From NCBI GenBank assembly GCA_028685875.1, contig JAQUDD010000005.1, forward strand, positions 1 to 64,000: a stretch of DNA of 64,000 bases, in the 5' to 3' direction. The notes below the pieces were generated by a model. It saw only the letters and a list, made by a program, of their open reading frames with translations. It was not told the DNA's origin and searched no databases. This document shows, one piece after another, positions 19,679 to 30,984 of this stretch; the stretch's first letter is position 1, and every line of letters begins with the position of its first letter. This stretch comes from Candidatus Absconditabacteria bacterium. GTDB lineage: Bacteria; Patescibacteriota; Gracilibacteria; Absconditabacterales; Absconditicoccaceae. The translations under genes and the position numbers were made by a program.

Positions 19679-21373
19679 ATGCGAAGTGGAATTTTAGAAT
19701 TTTTATGAGGACTATGATTGTTTCTCTTTGGACTTGCCTACTTAGAAGATGCAGTATCAGCCTTTTCTAGAGGAGGATTCAAGCAAATGATCAAAAAATT
19801 TACTGCAAATACGCCATCTTCTCTTCTTACAGGAATAGTGACCACACTAATCGTACAAAGTTCTAATCTGGTCTCTGTTCTAGTGCTTGCTTTCGTTGGG
19901 ACAGGGGTACTTTCTTTGACGGGAGCTCTCGCAGTAATTCTCGGTGCAAATATTGGAACCACAATTCCGGATGCGATTCTCTGAGCGATAGGAATGAATT
20001 ATGACATTAAGGTACTGACTTACCCTCTCTTTTTTCTATGAGCCATAGGAATTACCTTCTTTTCACGTAAGGAAAGAATTCTTTGAGTGGCCAAGGCATT
20101 TATCGGGTTAGCATTAATATTTCTCTCCTTTGCCTTTATGAAAAGTGGATTGGTCTTCGTAACAGAGATGATAGATTTAACAGAGTATCTCTCGATGAAT
20201 TCTCGGATATTCTTCTTGATTGGACTTGTATTAACTTTGCTCGTACAATCTGGAGGGGCAACCTTCATCGTAGCTCTGACTTCTGTAAGTTCGTGACTTA
20301 TCACCCCAGAAGTTGCATTCCCAATTATTCTTGCCTCGTTCCTAGGATCAACGATTACGATTATTCTCGGATCGCTCGGAAATCAACCAGCAATTAAAAA
20401 ACAGGTTGCAGCAGGGCATGTCGGATTTAATATTCTCGTTTCCTTTTCAGGGATGCTTTTGCTTCCTTGGATCATCGATTTTTTCTCTTCTACCTTTTTC
20501 AGTCGATGGGGAGCGATTACTGGACTTTCAATTTTTTATGTGGGATACAGAAGTTTAATTGCTCTACTTGTTCTCCCTTTTCTCGGAGCAATCTCACGTT
20601 TTTTGGAGAATAAAATCGTGGATAATGAACAGCATTTTTCTCTGGCTGTACAAAAAGTCCCTACTTCCCCTGTAGATCATGAGATGGCCCTTTTGGCGAT
20701 TAAACAAGATATTCTGATCTTCTTTAAAGAAGTGGTGGGGTATAACCTGAATATTTGGGATTTCTATTTGACGGACATTTCCAAAGCAAAAGAAAAAACA
20801 GAAGAAATTCTAGCAAGAGACCTAAATTTTTGAGCTCTGTATCTCAAAAGGGAATACCAAGAAGTGAAAGAAATCCAGGAAGAATTGCTTACTTTTCTCT
20901 TCAAAGTGCAGCAAACTGAGGAACAAAATCCTGACATTTCTTGGCAGTTTTCAACGCTTTATCAAGTAATCATTGATATAGGAGATTCATCAAAATACTT
21001 GAAAGATGTACGAGATCGTGTAGAGGATTGGCAATGGAGTACGAGCAAGGTATTGCAAAAAGATTATCTCACTTTGAGAAAAATGGTCTTAGATTTTTAT
21101 ACCTCTCTCTTACAACTTTTAGCCAATCTTGATAACAGAGAGTTTCATGAAATGTTACACGATTTACTCAAGAGAATAGAAAAGAACGACAAGAAATACT
21201 TTAAGCTCTTCCACAATACAAGTGAAAAAGGAGATCTTGAACTTGCTAATTTGATCCAAGTGAATCGTTATTTTTCCATGTCGTGCTTATCTCTCGTGAA
21301 AGCAATGGAATCCATTGAATTCACCCCAGAAGAAAGCAAATATCTGAAGGAGTATGTGGAGAAGTTATTCTAA
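19679..21373 (+). CDS. Na/Pi cotransporter family protein with PhoU-like C-terminal domain
   Basis: A 564-residue membrane protein. The N-terminus reads FLGGLGLFLFGLAYLEDAV, with two glycines encoded by TGA. The paired repeat typical of this family is visible: IVQSSNLVSVLVLAF with ILGANIGTTI, and later LVQSGGATFIVALTS. After about residue 330 a helical soluble region (to the end) resembles PhoU-like domains that regulate phosphate uptake. Several further TGA codons lie at membrane-helix glycines. Probably imports phosphate with sodium. ATG 19679 gives the full first helix. Confidence 0.92.
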
Positions 21374-21391
21374 ACATCTATATCTCTTATT

Positions 21392-23722
21392 CTACACCAC
21401 GTCCAAAAATCTCAGCTCCACTTTTCTCAGTCCAAACTTCGGATTATGAAACTTCACAATCGCCATATTATTCCACACTTCCATCACATATCCCGTCCCA
21501 AACAGCTTATGTCTTACGGTATCTCCCTCATTCACATCACTAGCTTCTTCTCTTCCCACTCCACTACTTAAATCATACTTTTTCACTAGATCACTGGGTA
21601 ATTCATCCAAAAACCTGCTTGGCGGATTCATCTTCGTCTGTCCCCAAGTCATCCTCGAATAGGCATTAGACAAGAACAAAATATCCTTCGCCCTCGTAAT
21701 CGCTACATACATCAGCCTTCTTTCCTCTTCCAGAAGTTTTGGCTCCAGCATCGAATTCGACAAAGGAAAGATATGATCTTCGAGTCCCACGACAAATACC
21801 ATCGGGAATTCCAGTCCCTTACTGCTATGCACCGTCATTAATTTAATCGCGTCCAAATCTCCCTTTTCATCCTCAGCAAGATCAGAAAGGAGAGTCACTT
21901 CTTCCATCAGTTGTCTCAGGGTTTCTTCTCCCTTCTCGAAATATTTACTCGCCATATTAATAAGCTGTCCGATATTTTCATATTTTTCGTTTGCTTGTTC
22001 TTCTCAGCCTTCTTCTTTTACGAGGTAGTCTCTGTAGTGGATCTTTTTCACCAAAAGTTCAATAAAATCTGAAGGAGTAGCATGAGGAAGCTCAGCTTTC
22101 AGCGCTTCAATCGTCCGGATAAAGTCCTTCACACCATTCATCGCTTGTGGCGTAAGTTTGAGTTCTTCCGTCGGTATATCTCCCTTTCGCATCATATTGA
22201 TGCTTTCATAGATCGAGATATTGTGCAAGAGTGAATAACTTTCTATCTTTTCAAACGTCGTCGATCAGATTTTTCTATTGGGAGTATTGATAATTCTCTT
22301 AAGCGAAACATTATCCTGAGGATTGATAAAATATTTCAGATAGGCGAGCACATCTTTGATTTCCTTCCTCTCAAAAAACTTAAAAGCTCCCTGAATTTTA
22401 TACGGGATCCCTTCTTGAAGTAAAATCTGCTCAAAAGGTCCTGACTGAGAATTCGTCCTATACAAAATCGCTACCTGTCCTCGAGAATTCAGCTTTCCTC
22501 CATGTTTCATCTTCTTTATCAATTCAACAGTATTCGCTGCTTCATCAATATCCGTGTTGTGTGAGAAAATCGTGATCTTGTCATTCCCTTCTCTATGTGC
22601 CACGATATTCTTCTCATACTGATTCAGATTATTTTTAATCACCGCGTTCCCAGCAGCAACGATATGGGGTTTTGAACGATAATTCATTTGGAGCTTAAAC
22701 ATCTGGATATCTGGTCGATAGCTTTTTACATTGAGAAAATTCTCCATCAACGCGCCTCTTCGCCCATAGATACTCTGAAAATCATCTCCAATCAGCGTGA
22801 TATTCGCGCCACCACCGGTCATCATCTTCATCAACTCAAACTGAATCCGGTTCGTATCCTGCGCCTCATCCACCAAGATATAGTCAAAATGGTTCTGCCA
22901 CTTTTGCAAGGTCTCAGGAGAAGTTTTAAAAAGCAGATAGGGGAGGAGGAGCAGATCATCAAAGTCAAGTGAGTTCGTGGTCTCCAGCTGTTTCTGATAT
23001 TCTTCATACACTTTTCCCATGGTCTGATCGTAATCACTATCTACACCTTTCAAAAAATCCGCAGGCGTGACCCCAGTATTTTTTTGTTTTGAGATTACAG
23101 CTCTGGCTTCCTGAGGTTTGAAGACATCCTGCAGATTTAGCCTTTTCAAAATATCTCTTACCAACGCTTGCGTATCTCCGCTATCCAGAATTCCAAAATT
23201 CTTATTATACTTCATTCCCAGCTTATCAATATCTTCCTTCAGAATTTTCAAAAAAATCGAATGAAACGTTCCAATCCACTTGAGCTGATGTTGCTGGAGC
23301 TGGAAAGTGTGAAAAGCTTTTGGCTTACTGGTCTCCATCGCAGAGATAAAATCCATGAGATCGTCTTCACTTTCGTCATTGTGAGACTCGTTAGAGTCGT
23401 GGCAATCCACTGAATGTTTGCTGTCTGGATTGCTTCATTCTTCGCAATAACTGCTGTTGTCTATCCCTGCCTCACTAACTTCCTCAGAGATTTGCACCAA
23501 TCTCTCCTTCATCTCATTTGCAGCTTTATTAGTGAAGGTTACCGAGAGAATTCTCTGCACAGGCACCTGCAATCCTCGTAGTAAATATGCAATCTTATAC
23601 GTAAGTACCCTAGTTTTTCAACTTCCTGCTCCTGCAATAATGAGAGAAGCGGTCTTGGTATGTAAGGCTGCTGCAGTCTGTTCATCATTCAGTTTACTTG
23701 AGATATAATCTTTTATTTGCAT
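21392..23722 (-). CDS. uvrD: UvrD/PcrA superfamily 1 DNA helicase with an acidic insertion
   Basis: A 776-residue 3'-5' helicase. Motifs: [14 protein letters not shown] at the start, Walker A AGAGSGKT whose last Gly is [61 protein letters not shown], and [17 protein letters not shown] and YVAITRA. The C-terminus has a Tudor-like end ([18 protein letters not shown]). Between motifs Ia and Ib there is an extra ~60 residues, very acidic and Ser/Asp/Asn-rich; part of it is encoded by palindromic repeats at 23375-23451. Acts in nucleotide excision and mismatch repair or fork restart. Confidence 0.95.
23375..23451 (+). repeat. Two palindromic repeat copies inside uvrD
   Basis: Copy one (23375-23409) starts GTCATTGTGAGACTC and ends GTCGTGGCAATCCA; GACTC pairs with GAGTC around GTTA, and ATTG with CAAT. 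Copy two (23426-23451) is inverted and degenerate: TGGATTGC...CGCAATAAC. Together they look like a REP-type pair. They encode the acidic insert of UvrD in frame. Confidence 0.7.
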
Positions 23723-23811
23723 CCAAAAGTCTGATTTTTTGATAAAGCTTCTTCAAAAGAATGTATAAGAAAGTCATCTCATTCTTCAATCTGATATGAA
23801 AAATAAGAGAC

Positions 23812-23839
23812 TTGACTTTTAGAATATAAAAAATATAAA
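23812..23839 (+). promoter_or_regulatory. Promoter of the 130-residue membrane gene
   Basis: TTGACT (23812-23817), 16-base spacer, TATAAA (23834-23839); 27 bases before the ATG. Confidence 0.7.
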
Positions 23840-23866
23840 AGTAAAAAAAACTAAAAACATAATCTT

Positions 23867-24259
23867 ATGAAATCAAAAAATTTGTTAAAATACCAAAGAA
23901 AAGCAAATTGGAAGAATTATCTTCCCTGGGTTATAGGAACAATAGTAATAGGTTTACTTTCTCTATTGGGTCTATTTACTACAATATATTGGGCATTAAA
24001 CACGAAAAATACCTATATATTGTTGTCAGGTGCTATAATAGGATTGGTCCTGTGTTCTCTATGTTATCGATTTTTTAAGCACACTTGGATAGTGATTGAA
24101 CAGTCTATGTTTACTACAAGATTATCTGTAACAAAAGAGTATTTACTCAAACGCGCAGACTCAATCAGGATTAAAGAAAAAGAAAGAAGAGAAATCTTAT
24201 TGACACTAATAGAGGTGAATTCCCTCTTAAAATCTACTAAAAAGGGCCAGGTAGAATAA
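23867..24259 (+). CDS. Small two-helix membrane protein, unknown
   Basis: A 130-residue protein with two transmembrane helices (about residues 18-42 and 50-70) joined by a short loop, then a long charged, probably helical cytoplasmic tail. It has its own promoter and terminator, so it is transcribed alone. No in-frame TGA. No family recognised. Confidence 0.75.
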   Translation: MKSKNLLKYQRKANWKNYLPWVIGTIVIGLLSLLGLFTTIYWALNTKNTYILLSGAIIGLVLCSLCYRFFKHTWIVIEQSMFTTRLSVTKEYLLKRADSIRIKEKERREILLTLIEVNSLLKSTKKGQVE

Positions 24260-24276
24260 CTCTACTTGGCTTTCCT
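24246..24276 (+). terminator. Terminator overlapping the stop codon of the preceding gene
   Basis: GCCAGGTAGA (24246-24255) pairs with TCTACTTGGC (24261-24270), ten pairs with one G-T, loop ATAAC. The TAA stop lies in the loop. The T-tract is short. Confidence 0.65.
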
Positions 24277-24289
24277 GTATATGATAATT

Positions 24290-25228
24290 TTATTCTCCAT
24301 ATAAAATCATCCCATCTTTATGCTTTTCATATAATTCTTTGATTTCCTGTGGAGCATCATAGACAGGGAAGAGTGCCTGACCAAGCTTAATTTTCATATC
24401 CACCTCATTAGCAATACGTTCATTATTCGCTAGCCAAGACTTCGCCTGCTCCTCACTATACCCATTTTTTTCACACATTGTGAGAATTTCCTTTTCGGTC
24501 ATAATGTGGTATTGCCCTGCTGGTTGACGACGATGTGCATCGTACATTTTTGTTCCATCCTTAATAGAAAGAGCCATCTCTCGTGCTTGTTTATCCTTCG
24601 GCTCTGGATAAAAGTAGTTATTATTCACAATGATGTTGGTTCAACTTTTTCCAGCAAGAGAAAGTACGAGTTGATTAACTTTTTTCACTTCGGGAAGCAG
24701 GTGTTCATCCTGTGCAACAAGCTCCAAATAACAATGTTCTCAAAAAATTGACTGAATGTTTTGGTGTAGTTCTAGAATTTTTTCTTCTTTCTCTCCACTG
24801 ATCAGCATTTTCCCCATCCGACTATCTGCTCCTCCATAAAAGACAAGAATTCCCTCGCTCCATTCTTTCAGTTTCTCAAAATCAATCTTTGGCTTATCTG
24901 CCAAACCTTCCTGATTAGCAAAGGAAACCAGTTTCATCAAGTTATAATATCCTTCATCTGTCATGGCAATCAAGCAGATATTCCCAATATTCTTCGCCAA
25001 ATAACTCCCTTCTAGATGTTGAACGAATCCCAGTTCTACACCTACAATCGCCTTGAGCCCCTCATCTTTTGCAGCAAGGTAAAAAGCAGGAATCCCATAC
25101 ATTCCCGTATAATCGGTAATGGCAATTGCTGGCAATCCCATTTCCTTTACCTTCTTTACGATATTTTTGGGATGAGAAATTGCTTCCAAAAAAGAAAAGG
25201 TACTATGTCCATGTAAAGGAATATACAT
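24290..25228 (-). CDS. DnaE-like PHP domain protein lacking the polymerase domains
   Basis: A 312-residue protein that matches the N-terminal PHP domain of DNA polymerase III alpha: YIPLHGHSTFSFLEA, MGLPAIAITDYTGMYGIPAFY, GLKAIVGVELGF. It continues through the whole PHP region and stops with TAA at the point (DGMILYGE) where normal DnaE goes on into the palm. A full DnaE is about 1000-1200 residues. Metal-site residues are changed: ITDY in place of ITDH, and NNNYFY in place of NDVHY. Two TGA codons read as Gly. ATG at 25228 begins the PHP strand. It could be a reduced paralogue, one half of a split dnaE, or a remnant. Confidence 0.8.
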
Positions 25229-25306
25229 AAAATTATTAACTTGTAAATAAAAGCTATCACTACTTTCCAAGATAGTGTTTTAATCTGCTTTTTCAAATCG
25301 ATATTT

Positions 25307-25336
25307 TTTGACAAATCCCTAGAAGGAGAATATACT
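25307..25336 (+). promoter_or_regulatory. Promoter of the 87-residue gene
   Basis: TTGACA (25307-25312), 18-base spacer, TATACT (25331-25336); the ATG follows 18 bases later. Confidence 0.75.
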
Positions 25337-25354
25337 TAATAGTCATTTTATTTT

Positions 25355-25618
25355 ATGACGTTATTAAGGAAGATGTGAGAAATAGTACAATTTGAATTCA
25401 AAAGTGATTTTTCAACTCCGGTAGAAGATGAAACTAGTCCTGAGTCAGGAGAAAATTCAGTATCTAAAAGACAAGAATCTTTACAAGCATCAGTAAATGA
25501 CGATTTATTGCTAAGTATCATGGGAAATGCAGATATAGATCTGTATGAAGAGGCTGACGATGGATATGACGAAAGCTACCTTACTATGTGAAAAAATAAT
25601 TATTCCTTGGCAGTATAA
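25355..25618 (+). CDS. Small acidic protein, unknown
   Basis: An 87-residue frame visible only when TGA is read as Gly (two TGA codons). It is acidic and rich in Ser, Glu and Asp, with no membrane segment. Support comes from context: a good promoter just upstream and a strong terminator 48 bases after TAA. No family recognised. Confidence 0.55.
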
Positions 25619-25665
25619 TATTGCTTTTGTCCCCTAGTAACATAATATTGTTTTTTAAATACATC

Positions 25666-25698
25666 AAATCTGATCTTCAGTCAAGGTCAGATTTTTTT
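25666..25698 (+). terminator. Strong terminator after the small acidic gene
   Basis: AAATCTGATCTT (25666-25677) pairs with AAGGTCAGATTT (25683-25694), twelve pairs with one G-T, loop CAGTC, then a T run. Confidence 0.88.
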
Positions 25699-25782
25699 GT
25701 TGTCGTTGTGAATATAGAGAAGCGGCGAAGCAATCTAGAATCCCAATTATTGTAACTCTAACAAATAAATAAAGAAATAATA

Positions 25783-25812
25783 TTGACTTTATTGTATAAA
25801 TAATTATATAAA
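25783..25812 (+). promoter_or_regulatory. Possible promoter of the two-helix gene at 25887
   Basis: TTGACT (25783-25788) and TATAAA (25807-25812), 18-base spacer; the leader would be about 70 bases. Confidence 0.5.
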
Positions 25813-25886
25813 TGTGCAAATATAAAAATGAAATGGTAAAGGATGCTCGCCATAGTAGCATTCAAAAATAAAATAAGATAAATAAA

Positions 25887-26141
25887 ATGGAAGAACATCT
25901 ATCTTTCTTGGCAGGTTGTCTATTTGGAGGAATAGCAATAGGATTATATCTTTCCTATTTAATTAAAGATTCTCCCCATTCCCAACCTATCATAGCCAGC
26001 CTGATATGCGCTGGATTAGCACTCTTGTTTTTCAGTATTGCCATATATACTAATACTAAAAAACATAATAAATGAAAATATCCCTTTCTTAAAGACAGTT
26101 ATGATTTATTTATATGGTATTCCATATTAAATGTGTTCTAA
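25887..26141 (+). CDS. Small membrane protein with two helices
   Basis: An 84-residue protein: hydrophobic helices at about residues 5-25 and 35-55, then a polar tail. Reading TGA at 26073 as Gly adds 21 residues (GKYPFLKDSYDLF and on) before TAA. No family recognised. Confidence 0.6.
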
Positions 26142-26283
26142 CTGCCTTTTTTATAAAAAAAGCTATGCAAAAGTTATCTTAACTTTCTAGCTGACTATTT
26201 AAAAGGATGCTATAACAAACTGTCCCCATAGATATCTTCACTTAATCTTCTGCAATCTCGTCGTAATCTTTTCAAAAATCATT

Positions 26284-26391
26284 TTGTAATCTTCCCACCT
26301 ATTTTCCCTCCAATACTTCCTTAATGACTTTTCCCTCAATATCATTACTAATATATCTTTCAATCGGTCTCGCTCCATACTAAGGATTATA
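26284..26391 (-). pseudogene. Duplicated, broken 3' end of clpC
   Basis: About 108 bases closely match the last ~90 bases of clpC plus ~17 bases after its stop (compare 27400-27510). The shared peptide is YGARPIERYISNDIEG then IKEVLEGK and TAG. In this copy the codon before YGA is TAG where clpC has CAG, so it cannot be an open clpC end. It lies about 1 kb downstream of clpC in the same orientation, with the HAD gene between. The 310-base stretch 26142-26451 holds nothing else I can name. Confidence 0.8.
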
Positions 26392-26451
26392 GGAGGATCG
26401 TTACTATGAGTTAGGTAAGGCATCCAAATACTTGGAATCAGAATGGTTTAC

Positions 26452-27168
26452 TTATTTAAATAATTCAAGCAAATCCGTGAGACATCCAATACTTACATGA
26501 TGTTCTCGTACTTTAATTCAAGGAATATATCTATTAATACGAACAAAATTCATTCCAGCAGCAAGCGCTCCTTTTTGATCGGTAGCACTATTTCCTATCA
26601 TCACGGCATCTCCCTTCCCTTTCCCACTTTCTTTAAGGACCTTATCAAAGATAGGCCTTTCTGGTTTTCTCATTCCTTCCAGACAAGAGAAAATCTGATA
26701 ATCAAAAAATCCCCCTAAACGCTCCTTTGCAGGTTCAACATAAGGCAATGCAAGATTAGAGAGCAGAGCGGTGGCATATCCTCTCTTTTTTAATTCACTG
26801 ATCGTATGGAGAGTATCATCAAAAAGTTTTGTAGAATCAACACTTCTTTGAAGATCCTGTGTAAAAGTAGCCAAAAACTCTGCAAATTGCTGATCAGAAA
26901 AAGAAAGAGAAGAATGTTGAGCAACATATTTGATAAAATCCTCAGCTGAAATATTCTCTTCAAGAGATTTGATAATATAGTCAAAAGAATCCTGTCTATC
27001 AGTAATCCCCATCCTCTTTAGAAGATTACGAAAAGGGTGAATATTACCATCACAACTCATACAAGTCCCATAAAGATCAAAGACGATGAGTTTTTTTTCC
27101 CAGTTTGTGTTGAGAGGCGATACTCATGAGCCTTCAAGTTCAGAAGTTCCAGATATTGTCTGTTTCAT
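26452..27168 (-). CDS. HAD-superfamily hydrolase
   Basis: A 238-residue phosphatase-like protein of the haloacid dehalogenase superfamily. Motif I is VFDLYGT, as in the DxYGT variant; motif II lies in TALLSN; motif III and IV are in RKPERPIFDKVL and GDAVMIGNSATDQKGALAAGM. A helical cap occupies residues about 45-110. Two TGA codons read as Gly; the second restores the last 21 residues. Substrate unknown. It has its own promoter. Confidence 0.87.
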
Positions 27169-27203
27169 CTTTCTTTAGGATCAAGAGAAGAGTAAAGACT
27201 ATA

Positions 27204-27232
27204 ATCATAGATATATAATAGCTCCTTGTCAA
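27204..27232 (-). promoter_or_regulatory. Promoter of the HAD hydrolase gene
   Basis: On the minus strand TTGACA (27227-27232), 17-base spacer, TATGAT (27204-27209). Confidence 0.75.
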
Positions 27233-27334
27233 GGGGAAAAGAAAGCAGAAATAAAAGAACGAAACGCACTATCTTTTCATCCTTCCTATTCCTTCGTAAG
27301 TATTTTCACGGGTCTGCTTTCCCGTAACAACATG

Positions 27335-27360
27335 CAAAAAAAGGGCAGAGAACCTGCCCC
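27335..27360 (-). terminator. Terminator of clpC
   Basis: GGGCAG (27343-27348) pairs with CTGCCC (27354-27359); the minus strand then runs into seven Ts. Lies ~60 bases after the clpC stop. Confidence 0.85.
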
Positions 27361-27416
27361 ATAAATCTGCAGGGGGCACCTACCCTACATTTTCTCAAAT
27401 TTTGTAATCTTCCCGC

Positions 27417-30008
27417 CTATTTTCCTTCCAATACTTCCTTAATCAATTCTCCCTCAATATCATTGCTAATATATCTCTCAATTGGTCTCGCTCCATACTG
27501 AGGATCATAAATTTTATCAATAATCTCTGAAATCTGCTTTTTGGTGAACTTTGGTAATTTCACAGACTCATTCGCCTTCCAGATATTCAAAAAAGTATCC
27601 AGCTGTTGCACAAAGATATTTGCCATGTTTTCCTTCGACAAAGGTCTAAAGATAATCTTATAATCAATCCTATTCAAAAGTTCTGGACTCAAAAAGTTTT
27701 TCAATTGTTCCATAATCCTTTCTTTCACGCTCTCAAAATCCTTATCTGCTACTTCTTTTTCACTTCCCGTAGCAAACCCAATATTCACCTGCTTTCTCGA
27801 AAATTCTTCACTTCCGATATTGCTCGTCATCACGATAATCGTACTTTTGAAGTCAATCACTCTTCCTTTACTATCCTTGAGCTGTCCTTCATCCAAAATC
27901 TGTAATAAGATATTAAGTACGTCAGGACTTGCCTTTTCAATTTCATCAAAGAGCACTACGCTATAGGGCTTTCTTCTTACCGCTTCGGTAAGTCCTCCTC
28001 CTTCTTCAAATCCTACATATCCAGCAGGAGAACCTATCAATTTACTTACAGAAAACTTTTCCATAAATTCAGACATATCAAATCTGATCATCGCATTTTC
28101 ATCTCCAAAATAGTCTTTCGCAATCTGCTTCGCCAAAAAGGTTTTTCACACTCCACTTGGTCCAAGGAAAAGGAAACTTCCAATTGGTTTCTTCTTTTCT
28201 ACCATAGAGAGTCTACTTCTCGTAAGTGTTTTTACTACAGCATTCACTGCTTCATCTTGTCCGATAATAGTTTCCTTAAGGGTAACATCAAGTCTTCTCA
28301 GTTTACTAATTTCATCTTCATTGACGATATTTACCGGGATTCCTGTCTTTTCTGCTAAGACATTCCCAATGTCTTTTGCATCAATTTCACTTCTCAGGTG
28401 AGTAGGGATATTTTTGTGAGATCTAATAGTCTGTAATTCTTTCTTCAGTTTCTCTTCTTCCTCCTTGAGTTCTGCAGCAGCAAAATAATCCTGACTATCA
28501 ATCGCTTTCTCAATTTTCTTCGCGACTTTTTCAATTTTCTTTTCAACTTTTTTATAGCTATCATCATTATCAAGTTTTTCTTGCATGGTAGACTCTCTCG
28601 CACAGGCTTCATCCAGAATATCTAGTGCTTTATCAGGAAGTTGTTTATTCAACACATATCTCTTGCTCAAATTAATCGCAGCAGTAATTGCCTCATCCAA
28701 AATCTGTACTCCATGAAAATCTTCATAGGTCTGCTTCAGTCCTTGGATAATTAGCTGAGTATCTTCAATACTTGGTTCATTAACTATGACTTCCTGAAAT
28801 CTTCTCTTCAATGCTGCATCTTTTTCAATGAATTTTTGGTATTCATCAAAAGTAGTTGCTCCAATCAGCTTTATTTTTCCTCTTGAAAGCAGAGGCTTAA
28901 GCATCTGAGCAGCATCATTATGATCTTGACCTCCTGCTCCGATAATTGTATGAAGTTCATCAATAAAGAGAATAATATTGTTTGTCGGATCTACAGCCTC
29001 TTCTAGAATTGCCTTCATTCTTGATTCAAATTCTCCCCTATATTTCGTCCCCGCAACGAGCGTCCCCATATCCAGAAGGAAAATTTTCTTTCCTTTCAAC
29101 TTATCAGGTACATTCCCAGCCACGATTCTCTGAGCAAGTCCTTCAACAATCGCAGTTTTCCCTACTCCTGGTTCTCCAATGAGTAGCGGATTATTTTTCG
29201 TCTTCCTCAAAAGCGTATAAATCACTTGATTAATTTCTTGTTCTCTTCCAATAATGGGATCTAAAAATCCCTCCTTCACTTCCTTGGTAAGGTCAGTTCC
29301 AAAGTATTCGATATTCAGCTTTTTTTCTTCTTTCTTTTTGGTAGCCGTCCCATTGGCATCAATATTTTGTTCAAAATCCTGTCCAATTTCGCTTTCCACG
29401 CTATCCAAAAACTTCTCCAAGTTATCTAAATTGTCATTTACATTGATATTCATGATCGCTACATCGCTAATATTTAAAGATAAGTTCTTAAAAATTTTAC
29501 TCAAAACCTTGAGAAAAGCAAACACACCTTGCTGCTTAGAGAGGGGATTAAAGAGCACTTTTTTGCAGTTTTCAATAAAGATTTCTCTTTCGATCCTATC
29601 GCTTTTTAGCAATTCTAAAATTTTACTTTCATTGGACAAATGCAAAAAAGATATATAAAATAAGAAACAAAAGTCGACTTGCGACATCTTAAAGATTTTT
29701 TTCATCTTGGTAATCTCCAAATCGAGTTGTTTCTCAATCGCTAGATGAGCTTCATGAGGGATCTTCCCCTTTTCAGCCAGAACCCCCCTCAGGTGTTTTT
29801 GATAAAAATCCTCAAAAGTCTGAGCTTTATTGAGTCCGAGCATCGCTGCAAAGGCAGGGTAGTATTCCGTCTCTCTGATAAAACTAAAACTTCCCCAAAA
29901 GATGCTCTCAGCATCAAGAGAGGAGAGTGTTGTATTAGTGGCGAGATATTGTGCATTTTGTATGCTAAATACCGCGTCAGCAGTGAATATTTGAGTATTG
30001 TTATTCAT
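27417..30008 (-). CDS. clpC: ClpC-type AAA+ unfoldase
   Basis: An 863-residue Hsp100 protein that unfolds substrates for ClpP. The first ~230 residues form a divergent N-domain. AAA module 1 has IGREQEINQVIYTLLRKTKN, Walker A GEPGVGKTAIVEG and IILFIDELHTIIGAG. A short middle region includes a UVR-like AAAELKEEEEKLKKELQ. AAA module 2 has Walker A GPSGVGKT, whose Gly before Lys is TGA, then DMSEFMEKFSVSKLIG and VVLFDEIEKA. The loop VNIGFATG may be the IGF/VGF-type contact with ClpP. Ends with the ClpB D2-small domain. Only one TGA is used. Confidence 0.95.
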
Positions 30009-30187
30009 GTTATGTAGCCCCTAAAGTAAATAGGTGCTATATTTGTAGTAAATTTTTATGAAATTGCAAGGAAATATTACTCTTCAAAAAAATTGATATT
30101 GTATAATAAAACAAGATTTGTTGTTGACTTTATATATAAAATAATTACATACGCAGATAGTGAATTATTTATATTTTGATCGTGAAG

Positions 30188-30889
30188 ATGCTCAGAGATA
30201 CACATGGACAATTATTTATAGATTTTTGAGAAGATAATGGGAAAGTATATCGAGAAGAGGGTTTTAATCCTTCCTGAGAGATATATACACTTATGAAAGT
30301 AGAAAGCAAAACGGAAGAAGAAGAGGAAAAATTTACTTGAAAAGCTAAGGAAATTTTTCATTGAGCAGCAGGAGATATAGATGATATTTTGGAAACGATA
30401 CGAAAAGAAAAATACACCATCTCAAAAATGGAAGAACTTATTGAGTCTAATACTACAGATATATTCGAAAAACCTTTGGATAAAATAACAAGAATCTTGG
30501 TCCCTCTTGTTTTAAAATGAGGAATCACTTTCTTCAAAGAAAAAATTAACAAGCTTTGGACTACAGGAGAACTACAAAAAAAGTTCATCTTGTATCTCAA
30601 TCAGGGAAATTATAGCCTGGAGGACATGGAAGAAGATGATACCACACTGTTTCAGTATTTTTTAGAAGGAGATTCGGCAGGGAAGAAGGTTCTTCAAGAT
30701 ATTGAAAATCTTTTTCTAGAGAGTTACCAGAATGATGAAACGTTTAAAGCATATATTGATGTCATACGGAAATATCGAGAGGAAGATATAGCGTTTAACA
30801 ATATCCAGAATAGTCTAAAAGATACGAAAAATACTCTAGAACAACTGGAAAAACAACTCAGAAACACATCAAGAAACAAAAATTCATAA
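30188..30889 (+). CDS. Unknown soluble, helix-rich protein
   Basis: A 233-residue charged protein, mostly predicted helix, ending in a coiled-coil-like stretch (last ~45 residues) with Lys/Asn-rich tail. Five TGA codons read as Gly join four small standard-code pieces. ATG 30188 is used; GTG 30182 in the same frame is also possible. No family recognised. Divergent from clpC and convergent with pilB. Confidence 0.7.
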
Positions 30890-30933
30890 GGATTCAGAAT
30901 TGTATTTTCAAAAGGGATAATATTACCAGAAAT

Positions 30934-30962
30934 AAAAAAACCCTGAATAATCTTCAGAGTTA
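30934..30962 (-). terminator. Terminator of pilB
   Basis: CTGAA/TTCAG stem with flanking pairing, followed on the minus strand by seven Ts; 22 bases after the pilB stop. Confidence 0.75.
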
Positions 30963-30984
30963 TACTAATCTTGTTTCTCAAACA

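Noticed and set aside
25664-25861. 65-residue minus-strand hydrophobic frame
   Set aside because: It lies over the terminator at 25666-25698 and a plus-strand promoter; its hydrophobic character comes from A+T-rich intergenic sequence.
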